A stretch of 64,000 bases of DNA from Adiantum capillus-veneris (Eukaryota; Streptophyta; Polypodiopsida; Polypodiales; Pteridaceae): the NCBI GenBank assembly GCA_014529385.2, contig CM043956.1, forward strand, positions 62,821,120 to 62,885,119, read 5' to 3'. Below, piece after piece: positions 9,238 to 21,200 of the stretch (the first letter of the stretch is position 1; each line of letters opens with the position of its first letter). The notes below the pieces were generated by a model, which made no database searches, was not told the origin of the DNA, and was given only the letters and a program-made list of their open reading frames with translations. The position numbers were made by a program, and so were the translations under genes.

Positions 9238-12200
9238 ATGGAAACTGCGTTGCCAAATTCTTTCGCGCTCTCCTTCATCCCGCGAACTCCCGCAAAGCAC
9301 GCCATTGCCTCTAGCATGCTTTGTTGCAGTAGCAGGTCGCCCATTTTGCAGGTACTTTCTACTCAGAAGTTGTGGTACTTGGGTCAAAACGTGCGCTTGA
9401 TTCTCTCTCTCTCTCGCGGGCAGGTCAAGGACGTGAGCTACCGGCCTCCAGGAACTGAAGTTAACCTGCTAGATCATGTCAGTTTTGAGCTTCCGGAAAA
9501 GAGGTCAGGCTTCTTGCCTGCTCATACAACTTAGTTAGTGCATATAGCTCAGGAAAAGAGTAGAAAAGATCTGAAACCCATCAAAATAATTAACCGCATT
9601 AATTCCCTTTCTCAAACTTTACAACCTTGGTAATGACTACATTCATACTCATTGAATACGCATAATCCTCGTCTACAGGAAAGTGTGCAGCTATTGTTGT
9701 AAATGCACATACTTCTACCTGTATGTTTGCATTGAGCAAACAGATGTATTTAGTAAATTGCTTCTCTAACCCAGAATGATATTTTCTTTTCTCCCAGTTT
9801 AGGCCTGATTTTTGGACGTAGTGGAAGCGGAAAAACTACACTTCTTCAGGCAATGTCCTAAACATATATTTGAAAATGTAAATTTTTAGCAGCTTTTGAG
9901 TTATCTCTGCTTTGTGTCTGAACAGGTTCTTGCTGGCTTGGCTGTTCCAACCGAAGGCGTCATAACCAAAGAAAATCCCACGGAAGACGAGGCATCCACG
10001 TCTGGCAATACAGGGATTGTTTTCCAGTTTCCTGAGAGGTACTCTATTATGTCGATCTATCAGGCTGCAACAATGTGAAGATGATACTGCGCGTCCATAC
10101 AAGTAGCTCGGCATTGTACCATAGTAGTTTGCATTGCACTTCATATAAAAAGTAGCTCAGCATTTTACTTTTTCACATTACACATGTTTTTTGACAGTTG
10201 ATAACACTCCTACGTTGAGCTTTTGCTCTTTACACTTGCTTTCCAAATGAGAAATTCTTGCATCTTCTTGGTGGGTGAAATGAGGTGAATTTCACTTCAC
10301 GTGGTGTAGGTAGCAGTGCAAGGGCATGGTCTTGCAATCTTTGATTGACAAAAACAATGCTACCATTCAGATCTGCAACAGAACCATCACTTTGAACCAG
10401 GGATGCAAGATAGTTATCTTTCGAGCTCGACGGACAGAAACCAACCTTGAATGATTTTAGTTTTGCTTTGTATTTAGATGCTTTTGGTACACTGTGGCAA
10501 GACAATCGTCCTTCGAGCTCGACAGACAGGAATCAACCTTGAATGATTCTAGTTTTGCTTCGTATTTAGATACTTTTGGAACACTGTTTGAAAATGTTGT
10601 TTGAAAATTGTTTGGAATAAATTAAATTTGTTTTAAACTTGTCTTGGTGCCGATTGAACTTGTTTGATTCTGATTTAAATGCTGGTTTCAATGTTGTTTG
10701 ATAATCTCTGGACGATGCAGACTGTGGTTTGGGGAGCGTCTAGTTGTAGTTGGGACCTCTAAACGACGGAGGCTGCGGTTTGGGGAGCGTTAGTTGGAGA
10801 TGGAAACCAAGCTGCGGTCTTGGGAGGGTTTGATTGTATATGGAATCCTTTGAACGATACAAACTTCAATCTGGGGAGTGTTTGGTTGTATCTGGATGTC
10901 TTTATGTTATGTGTTTGCACATGTGAATTCAGTGTCATTTGTAAAGCATTTTGTGAAGCATATGAAATCTGATGCATCAATAGCTCCACATTGGATGAGA
11001 TTATGTGATCTTAGTGCATCAAGATATCTACTAGAGATTGGTGAGATATGGATGTGATGGTTAACATTGCTACACTGGATTATTAAGAGCTTCCATGAGG
11101 ATGAGATGACTGGTGAAAATTTGATTGTGGAATTGTATGGTGTGATGTTGTCAAAGGTGCAATAGAAAAATGAGCCCTCTGCACATATTTAAAGGCCCTT
11201 GGCCTTGAAAAGTAGTTACATGAAAAGCAGTTAAACTCAAAATCGTCTAGTCTAAAAAGCGTGAGCCCAAAAAGCTGCCAGCCCATTTTGCGGAAATCTG
11301 TACAGTCTGCCATGTCATCAGCATAAAACGCAAGCGTCCGTACAACTGCCACATCATCAACAATTTTGTAAGGAATTGAGTGTATAAGTGGTCTTGCTTT
11401 ATTTTAATGCCTTTATGTCTCTTGGGCCCCATTGGACGGGGTCCCATAAGTTGGTGGGAACTCTTTTTAAAAAAAATAGGCCACTCGGCAAGACTTTGCA
11501 GGTAAAACTTCTTACGTTGCTTTTGCTTCTTTACTTAGGGTTTAGGCCCCTCGGCCGGGATCTGAAGGTTGGTTCCGTTCTTCATTGACTTGACACGTCA
11601 GCAGTTTGTGACATCCCCCCTTCTTGAAAGAAAGTAATCGTCCTCGATTACCAGATATCTACAAAACAACTCAAGTTAGCTCAAAAATTTCCGAGGGTCA
11701 TTCCGAGGGACAATCAATTTTCTTAATCCAGATCGGAGCTCTTGATATCCTAGGTCGTTGATTTCTCAAAAGTATCTCATTCAATAAGGAGTCTCATTCC
11801 AGATCGGAGCTCTTGATATCCTGGGCTCTTGATTTCTCAGAAGTATTTTATCCAATAAGGAGTATTGAGTGGTTGACACATCTGTCACAAATTGATGACA
11901 TGGCAGTTCTGCCCGGGCATATTGTTGATGTAGCGGCAAACTGTACGGACAGTGACGTGGCAGACAGACCATACGGACGCTGACGTGGTAGTGTCGTGTC
12001 ACTGCGCTTCCACTGTGGGAAATAAGACTGAAGGATATAAATTGAGCCAATTTGCAAGATATGCTTAACACTGCATTGACAACAGGATATGGTTGGCAAT
12101 GCTTGGTTGATATGAACACCAAAATTATATATGGCAGTGTTTAGGGTTGATATGCATGCCATATGTGATGCTTTTACGATGCACATAAAGTTATTGATGG

Positions 12201-15200
12201 GCTATTATTTTGGAGTGTCGTTATTTGAAATGCACTAGATGCAGTATAAGCCCTACATTGCTAATGGAAGGTCGTCCTTGGAATGATCTCATCTATGCTT
12301 GCACCTTGAAGGTGAGTTGCCTCATAAGGGAGAGTATTCATTGTGTGATTGCAAGTCGGGGTTGTTGGAGGAAAATGCCGTGTTCGGCAGTGTTTTGATT
12401 GCTTAAGTAAGCCGGCCGACGGCTATTAGAGAACCATGTTGTGCTAGGGAGTTGCCTTGGTCGATATCTAAGCCAAATGTGGTGCATTTCATGATGGCCG
12501 CCCATATGCATCATTCGTCGCCACAAAATGGCCGCTCATAGGTTAGGTTTTTCTTCTAAGAAAATGTGGACATGAATGGGCATGGTAGCGAGCAGAACTG
12601 AGCGCATAGCTTTTTGAGCTCACGCTGGTTGCCATGGGCCTCCAACGAGGCTGGTGAAGAAGCGAAAAAGCCTCAGAAAGGCCAACGTTTCGGGACGAGT
12701 TTCGCCAATTTCTGCGCTGTCCAGTGTCCGAGTTGCCACGTCATCAACGGTTGTGCCCGCGCTAACCACTAGCACTAGCGCTAGCGCTAGTGGTAGGAAG
12801 GAGGGGAGCTAGACTTGGCTATAAAAGGAAAGTGGGAGTTAGTGCATGAAAAAGGGGAGAAAAGTTAAAAAACCGGGTAGAAGCATTTTTAAAAAATCTC
12901 TATTCCTAATTTCCTGGTGCCCAAGCTCAAAGCTCTCTTATGCCAAGCCCTCCATAGCTCTCTCAAGCCAACTTATCTCTCTCTCTCAATCACGTACACA
13001 TCTAACCCTATGTGTACGTGGACAAGCTACTTCATGACAAGGGTTCAGTTCAGTTAGCTTAGGAAGTGTTCTGGCACTTTTGTGAGTCAGATTACCATCA
13101 GAACCCATCAGGAGCATTTTTTCAGTGCACAGACCTATTTTCCCTATTTTAGCCATTTTTCACTTATTATTAATAAGTAACTGTTGGGAAACTGGGTAGG
13201 GCAATTTGACTAAGGCAGTATATAAGAAAAGCTAGCGCTAGCATTATTTGGCAGAAGAGGCAACAGGGACCAAGTGTCCAACAAAGCACCTTCTTAGCAA
13301 GACCCCCGGGCAGCAAACCTAGCGTTTTCAGCCAACAAGGACCAACGTTTTTCACCATTGCTGATCAGCCCCAGCGTTTTGCATTTGCAGATCAGCCTGG
13401 CGATAGCAGGACCCAGCAGATCCCATAGCGTTTTTGCAGCAAATCAAAATCAGCCCTAGCATTTTTGGAGTTGCAGATCACCTAGCGTTTTGCAATTCCT
13501 TGGCGACAGATTCAGCCTTTGCTTCAGCGTTTTCAGTTTTCAGCATATAGACACCGCATAATAACCCCCAAACCTCGCAGATCTCACCTTCCCGCAGCAG
13601 ATCCTCACTGCACGGTTAGATAAGCCAAAGTTTGCAGTTTCAGCCCGCTATTCGCAGATTTCAGCATCTACGTTTTCAGCGCATCATCGTCACGTCGTCA
13701 TCATCGCCGCGTCGTCATCGACAGAGTCAAAATTCAGTAGATACAAGATTTGCAAATTTCAGCCCTAGCGTTTTCAGTTTTCAGCCCGTCTCGTTGTTGT
13801 CCTCATCGTCGTCGACATTGTTGGCAAGTCCATAGCATTGTAGTGATTTATGCAATCAATAGTAGATCGCTCTCGCCATAGAGAGTGGGGCCTTCGGAGG
13901 AGGGTTTGTCACAAGACGGGCACCACGTGCCAATAGAAAAGAACAGATTGAACAAACTTTTAGCACTTCAATAACAACTGAATTGAAAGAGAGAGACGAC
14001 ACGCGACACGGAGTGGCGGAATTCCACCCCATTCTGTATTGGCCCCAAACCTTGGCGCTCCTTTCGGTATTTCTTTATATTGCATCAACACAGTACAAGC
14101 CGGTACTCTAGACTCTGCACCTTCTCCAGGAAGCATGCCAAAGAATGAGTCCTTAGCACATATTTAAAGGCCCTTGGCCTATGAAAAGCAGTTTACATGA
14201 AAAGCCTTCCAACTCAAAAGCTTATGGTCCAAAAGCAATGCCAAAAAGCTGCCAGCGTAAATCACGGAAATCCGTACAATTGCCACGTCAGCAGTCATCG
14301 CAAAACGCGGAAATCTGTACAGTGCCACGTCATCATGCCAACGGAAAATCTGGAGCGTCCGTACAGTTGCCATGTCATCAGCTTTGGTGTGGGTCCTGCT
14401 TTATTTTAATTCCTTTATGTCACTGGGGCCCCATCGGATGGGGTCCCCATAAGTTGGTAGGACTTATCCTTCTGTTACTTGTTCTTCTTACGGTTTAGGC
14501 CCCTCGACTGAGATCTGCAAGTTGGCTCCATTCTTCAGGGCTTTGACATGTCAACAGTTTTTGACAGGGTTTGACAACATTTTTGTGTCGTATTCTTATC
14601 TCTCTATCTCTCAGTCTCAACACCTTCATTCACAGTGTTCACTTTGTTTGTGTTCATTGCACTCTCTCACTAAAGGAACGGAAGGCTCTCCCTTCCATAA
14701 GTAAAAGGAACCCTTGAGCACAGTTCGGAGCACTCATCTTGAGCAAAGTTCAACATTCACATCCACTGCACCTTACATTGGTATCAGAGCTTTGGCAGTG
14801 TTATGTATCACTCAAGGAAAGAACCACAAGAATTTTTTTGCTTGTTGCGGTCGCATGTAACCCAAGTCCACTTGGGCGTGTCGATTCCTATTCGTGTTTT
14901 TGAAGAGTGAGAGAAAACCCAAGAAAGAAGGGCTTGTCCAACCTCCCCTTGTTTCTCTTTTCACTCATTGAGAGCGGACCGTGCACTTAGCGGCCGGCCA
15001 ATCGACGTGAGGTGGGAAAAAGCAACCTTGATGTGAGCGCAAGGCCACCAAGGGGTGCGCCCGCGGGAAAGAGAAGAGCTCGGGTAAGAGAAGATCCTTC
15101 TCTAACACAGATTGCAAGCAAAAGAAGAACCTCAAGAACTCAAGACCCTCAAGAACCTCAAGAACTCAAGAACCTCTAGAACTCAAGACCCTCAAGAACC

Positions 15201-18200
15201 CAAGAACCCAAGAACCACAAGAATCCAAGTTCCTCGTGAACTTAAGAACCCAAGATCTCAGTGTATGGTCATCACCTGAAGTGGAATGGATACTTCGCAT
15301 GGAGGTGATGAGCATGGAAGTGAAGAAGAAGTTTCACCCCTATGAGGTTTTTCCGACCCTCCCCCCTCCCCATCTACGCCAAGGATTGTACCAAATCCTA
15401 TGGAGGCTTTGGTCAAGACGATGATGGACATGATGTTACAACAAGACGCGCAACGCGCTGCCTTGGAGCGCGAACGCCAAGAAAGACGGGCATCCTTGGA
15501 TCGCGAGTGTGAACAAGTGCGCTTGGCGGTCGAGGAACGAAAAGAAAGAAAAGCAGAAAGAAAGGCTGACTTGGAGCGTGAGCGCGAGCAAGCGCGCTTG
15601 GCGGCCGAGAAGCAAAGAGCGGCCTTGGTGTTAGAGCGTGAGGCGCAGAGAGACCAAGGCATGCAAGAGTTGGTCCTACACGTCCTTACCTCGAAACCCG
15701 AGCCGACAAAAGATGTTGGTGGTTCATCAAGTGGCGCAAGCCGAGATTCGGACTCCAACAACCCCGTCACCGAGAAGTTGATGTTTAGTAAGTATGACGG
15801 TAAGATGGATGCTAGTGTTATTCGTTCTTGGTTGCATCAATTTAATGCTTATTTTGCAACAACTAAGAAGACAGGGAATAGCAAAGTTTTGACAGCAGCC
15901 ATGTATCTTGTCGGTGATGCCATCAATTGGTATCAAGCACGGCAAGAGGAGTAATTGGTCGCGCACCTAGAGGAAGCCGAGGTCGGCGTGCCCCTGTCTT
16001 TCAGCTGGACCGACTTCCAAGACAAGCTCAAGGCGCGGTTCTTGCCACCTCAGTACGTAGCGCGATTAAAAGAAGATTGGCGCAATCTTAAGTAGAATGG
16101 TACTCCAGTCATGTCTTTTTCTAACCGTGTTTTGCAGCTTGGCACCCAATTACGCAAATCGGATGCGAAGCGCAAAGAGGCTCTCACTTTCGGGTTGGAC
16201 GACTATATCAGGTTTGATGTCAAAGTCCTCGACCCCATAGATCTCAACAAGGCGGTAGCAATTGCTCTTGCACAGGGGATGAAGCACAACAAGGGAAAGC
16301 CTAAGGAGAACAAGACTTCTCAAAGTACCTCTCAGAATCCTTAGAATGGTAAGAACGGTAAGAATGAGAACTCTTCTAACCAATCTTCCTTTAGTCTCTT
16401 AGAAAAGAACTCTCCAAATGAACCTAAGGGTAAAGCTACCACAATTGCTAAACCTAAGCTCACTCTAGATGAAAAGACAGAAAAAGGAATTTCAGGAGGA
16501 TACATCACGTCGGAAGAACAAAGCATTTATTCTAAGGAAGGTCGATGTTATCATTGTCACATCAAGGGTCACATAAAAAGAACATGTCTTAAGCTTGACT
16601 TAATGAATCTAAAGAATCCACAGAACCCACATCCTCTGTCAATGCAATAAATGAGAACACGAGTGTGACCCAAGTTTCTCATGATCCCCCCATTGATGAG
16701 TCTCTCATCAAGTGTTATGGTCATGTGAAGGGTCAACGTTTTGTCATATTGTTTGACCCAGGCAGTATGCATGATGTGATTAGTGACTCTCTTGTCGAAA
16801 GAGCCCGCTTGGAGGTTAGCAAGACATCTCCTTTTGAGGCGTCGGGCTTCGCTCCCGGTATGGGCTCTCTCATCACGTAAGAGTGCCTTGATGTTTTGTT
16901 CACTGTTCAACAAGCGTCCTTCCGCATAAAATTTGTAGTATCTCCTTTTTTAGGATGTGATATGCTTTTAGGCATTCGATGGTTTCGTGTGATTGGGCAG
17001 CTAATAATGCCAAAATTGACTCTCCCATTGTCATTCGTGGGGAGCAAGTTGTTCATTCTTCATCTCTCATTTCTAATGTGCAGGCGAAGATTGAAAAGAA
17101 TCGGGAGAAGGAGACTCTCTCAGTCTTGTCTTCTCCAAAGCACGACACACATGATTTGCTTGATCAAGATGTGATTCTTCGCAAACATGATGATTTGCAG
17201 AATAAAGATGTGATTGTTCACAAGGATGATGGTTTAGTTGATGCTTTTTTTAGTGAAGCTAACCTCATTGCAGATTCGATTAATAACGAAGAACCGATCT
17301 TGGCTCTCGAGACAAGATCTAAGGAACCCACACAGGAAGTATTATGTGTGCGGATGATTAGTCAGCACGCATTGTTCTAGTGTTTCATTCGTGATGGTTT
17401 CCTGTATTTTAATCACCATCTTTATGTGATCCCTTTTCATAGGCATGCCATATGGTACGATGAACACGATTCTCTTATGAATGAGCACGGATTTATGCGG
17501 ATTACTCATGAAAAGATGAAATGTTTGCACCTAAGGAATTCACATTCCATGTCTCTTCCTTGGCATGACACAGTATCCGAAAGAGCACAGAAGGATTGAG
17601 CATCAAGCATCGGAATTTCCATTGTGATTTGCCACAATTGATAGATTTAGATCAAAAAACAAGTTTTGAATCCATTGTTTGCGTGTGTTTGATGAACGGT
17701 TTGGCACTCCGTCTATATGTTCATCTACATTGCATGCACAGTCTTTAAAGAAGACTAGAATTTTTCCAGTCACTTTACATGGAATGTGTATGTTCATGTT
17801 TTTGCATTGGAATTGGTTTCGGGAATTTTCATCGTGGGAGATTCTTGAAGAAGGTAGACGAATGACTATAGATGAAGTTGAAGCATTGAAGGAGCCACAT
17901 ATGACTTTGTGTCGCTTTTGGCGCAGCCCAAAGAAGCAAGCGTTGCAGACCTTTATGAAGTTCAAGTATTGCCCGACCCACACATCAGAGTGGGCCGGCG
18001 AAGAGTCCTTCCCAGGATTCATCCAGACGCTGTTTGCGATCTCCCTCGACGCCATACAGTTCGGTACCAGTACCTCACTTTAAAAAGGAGGGGATGTCAC
18101 ATGTACATCTAACCCTATGTGTACGTGGACAAGCTACTTCATGACAAGGGTTCAATTCAGTTAGCTTACGAAGTGTTTTGGCACTTTTGTGAGTCTGTTC

Positions 18201-21200
18201 GTAGACCGTGCATGTCCAGGCACTTAGAGTAGATGCATATCCTCTGGTTGCACACGGCATGATCTTCAGATTACCATCAGAACCCATCAGGAGCATATTT
18301 ACAGTGCACAGACCTATTTTTCCTATTTTAGCCATTTTTCATTTATTATTAATAAGTGACTTTGTTGGGAAACTGGATAGGGCAATTTGACTAAGGCAGT
18401 ATATAAGAAAAGCTAGCGCTAGCATTATTTAGCAGAAGAGGCAGTAGGGACCAAGTGTCCAACAGAGCACCTTCTTAGCAAGACCCCCCGGGCAGCAAAC
18501 CTAGCGTTTTCAGTGTAAGGTGTAGCGGAATGAATGTTGAACTTTGCTCAAGATGAGTGCTTCGAACTGTGCTCAAGGGTTCCGTTTACTTACGGAAGGG
18601 AGAGCCTTCCGTTCCTTTAGTGAGAGAGTGCAATGGACAAACAAAGTGAATAGACACTGTGAATGAAGGTGCTGAGATTGAGAGATAGAGAGAGAAGAAT
18701 ACGACACTAGAATGTTGTCAAACCCTTCTCCAAAGGCCCCACTCTTTATGGCGAGAGCGGTCTACTTATGATTGCACAAATCTCTACAATGCTTGGACTT
18801 GCCGACGATGTTGACGACGATGAGACGGGTCGAAATCTAAGAATGCTAATGGCTGAAATCTGCAAATCTTTATTTGCTGAATTCTGACATAGAATCGATG
18901 ACGACGGCAATGATGATGCGCTGAAAACGCAGATGCTGAAATCTGTGTTTTCCGGGCTGAAACTGCAAACTTCGATGGATCCCGAGGTTCGGGGGTTCTA
19001 CTGCGGAGTCTATCTGCTGAAAACTGAAAACGCTGATGCTTTTGGGGATTCCGTCGCAAAGATCTGCAAAACCGCTAAAGTGTCTTGCATATGCAAAAAC
19101 GCTAGGGCTGAAAATGGTCTTGCTGTGGAGAATCTACTAACGTTGGAGAGTCTGCTGCTTCTTGTTGTCGCCAGGTTGTTGTCAAAGCAAAAACGCTGGC
19201 TGATCTAAGGTTTTGTCCAAAAACGCTAGCCTTCTGCTGTGGAGCAAAAACGCTAGGGCCTTTTGGGGGTTCTGCTGAGAAGTTGCCTGTTGAGCGAGTG
19301 CTCCTACTGCCTCTTCTGCTAGAAAGTGCTAGTGCTAGGTTTCTACTTATACAAACTTAGTAAATTTGCCCTACCTACTTTCCAACAAAAGTCACTTAAA
19401 AGTCACTTAAAAATAATAAGTGGAAAATGTCAAAAAAAGGGAAAATAGGTCTATGCACTGTAAAAATGCTACTAATGGGTTCTGATTGTAATCTGATGGT
19501 CTTGTTGTGTGCAACCAGAGGATATGCATCTAATCAAGTGTCTGGACGTGCACGGTCTGCGAATAGACTCACAAAAGTGCCAGATCACTTCCTATTCTAG
19601 ACTGAGTTGATTGAACTGAACCCTGGTCATGCCGTAGCTTGTCCACGGACACATAGGGTTGGATGTGTCACGTGACATTCAGCCAACAAGGACCAGCGTT
19701 TTTCAGCATTGTTGATCAGCCCCAGTGTTTTGCATTTGTAGATCAGCCTGGCGATAGCAGGACTCAGCAGATCCCATAGCGTTTTTGCAGCAGATCAGAA
19801 TCAGCCCTAGCATTTTTGGAGTTGAAGATCACCTAGCGTTTTGCAGTTGTTTGGCGACAGATTCAGCCTTTGGTGCAACATTTTCAGTTTTCAACATATA
19901 GACACCGCAGAATAGTCCCCAAACCTCGCAGATCTCACCTTCCTGCAGTAGATCCTCGCTGCACGGTTAGATCAGCCAAAATTTGCAGTTTCAGCCTGCT
20001 ATTTGCAGATTTCAGCATTTGCATTTTCAGTGCATCGTTGTCGCGTTGTCATCATCGCCGTCGTCATCGACATAGAGTCAGAATACAAGATTTGCAGATT
20101 TTAGCCCTAGCATTTTCAGTTTTCAGCCGTCTCGTCGTCATCCGCATCGTCGTTGACATTGTCGGCAAGTCCATAGCATTGTAGTGATTTATGCAATCAA
20201 TAGTAGACCGCTTTCGCCATAGAGAGTGGGGCCTTCGGAGGAGGGTTTGACAACATTCCGGTGTCGTATTCTTCTCTCTCTATCTTTCAGTCTCAGCACC
20301 TTCATTCACAGTGTTCACCACTTTGTTTGTGTTCATTGCACTCTCTCACTACAGGAACGGAAGGCTCTCCCTTCCGTAAGTAAAGGAATCCTTGAACACA
20401 GTTCGGAGCACTCATCTTGAGCAAAGTTCAACATTCACATCGGCTGCACCTTACACTCTCCCTCCTTCCTAAGTCGATAGCTCGCCCTCAAGCCGAACCT
20501 CTTCTTTTTTCCATTCGACATCAAGCTTCCAATCACCATAATGCTAATTAATCTCTCACTTCCTCAAGAGCAAGGGCATATCTCTCGCTGTTAATCAAGC
20601 TTGCTAGCCGATAATTTCTTTCCCTTTCTTGTACTCAAGGAGCATAATGCTCACTCTACAAGCTCCCTCTTAATCGGCACTAGAAGCACAAATTGCATGA
20701 CACAAACGGAAGGATTAATCAAGCTCTATTTTGAGATCTCAAGAAGCTTTGGATGCTCTCCCTCCTTGTGTGAGAAAGGTATGGAACCATCCTGTTGTAG
20801 CTTTCAAATATGTGAAAACTTTAGGACAAAAAACTTTCAACTATAATGACATAGGACGTAATCTTAAAGAGCAAGAAAGGCTAGCAATCTCAAGTATTGA
20901 TTGCCCTTGTAGTAAAACTGCCTTTTCTTCTTACGTAAATGGAGCTTTGGGTCATGTAGTTACTGCCGATTGTTCTATCCTTCCTTCGGATTCCTTGAAA
21001 GACCTTTTCTCAAGAGGTACTAAATTTAGGCTCCCTTCCTCAAACAACTCTTGCCTTCTCAAAGCCATAGAAAAAGGAATTTCTAGTTTCATAGTAAAGT
21101 TTGAGGAGTCTTTAGGAGTTCAAAGTATTTTTACCCATTGGAAGTCTGTAGTCCTCAAGAAAGCTTCTTTGAAATTAGCATCTTGCTCTCGGAACGTTTC

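Larger units (their letters stand above)
12988..20455 (+). mobile_element. Ty3/Gypsy LTR retrotransposon (Gypsy-1), broken fossil with nested solo LTRs
   Basis: The 5' LTR is 12988-14777 and the 3' LTR 18095-20455, each about 1.1-1.2 kb once nested insertions are set aside. They are flanked by CTCTC (12983-12987, 20456-20460), weak alone because the site is CT-rich. The primer site TTGGTATCAGAGC follows the 5' LTR; polypurine AAAAAGGAGGGGA precedes the 3' LTR. Recognisable parts are a leader with short tandem repeats, a charged coiled-coil-like stretch and Gypsy gag domain (about 15400-16344), a CCHC knuckle ([14 protein letters not shown], about 16550) and a retropepsin-like region (about 16700-17000). 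RT, RNase H and integrase were not seen, so it looks non-autonomous. It is broken, with several breaks. Net length without nested insertions is about 5.6 kb. Each LTR later received a solo LTR. Confidence 0.88.
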
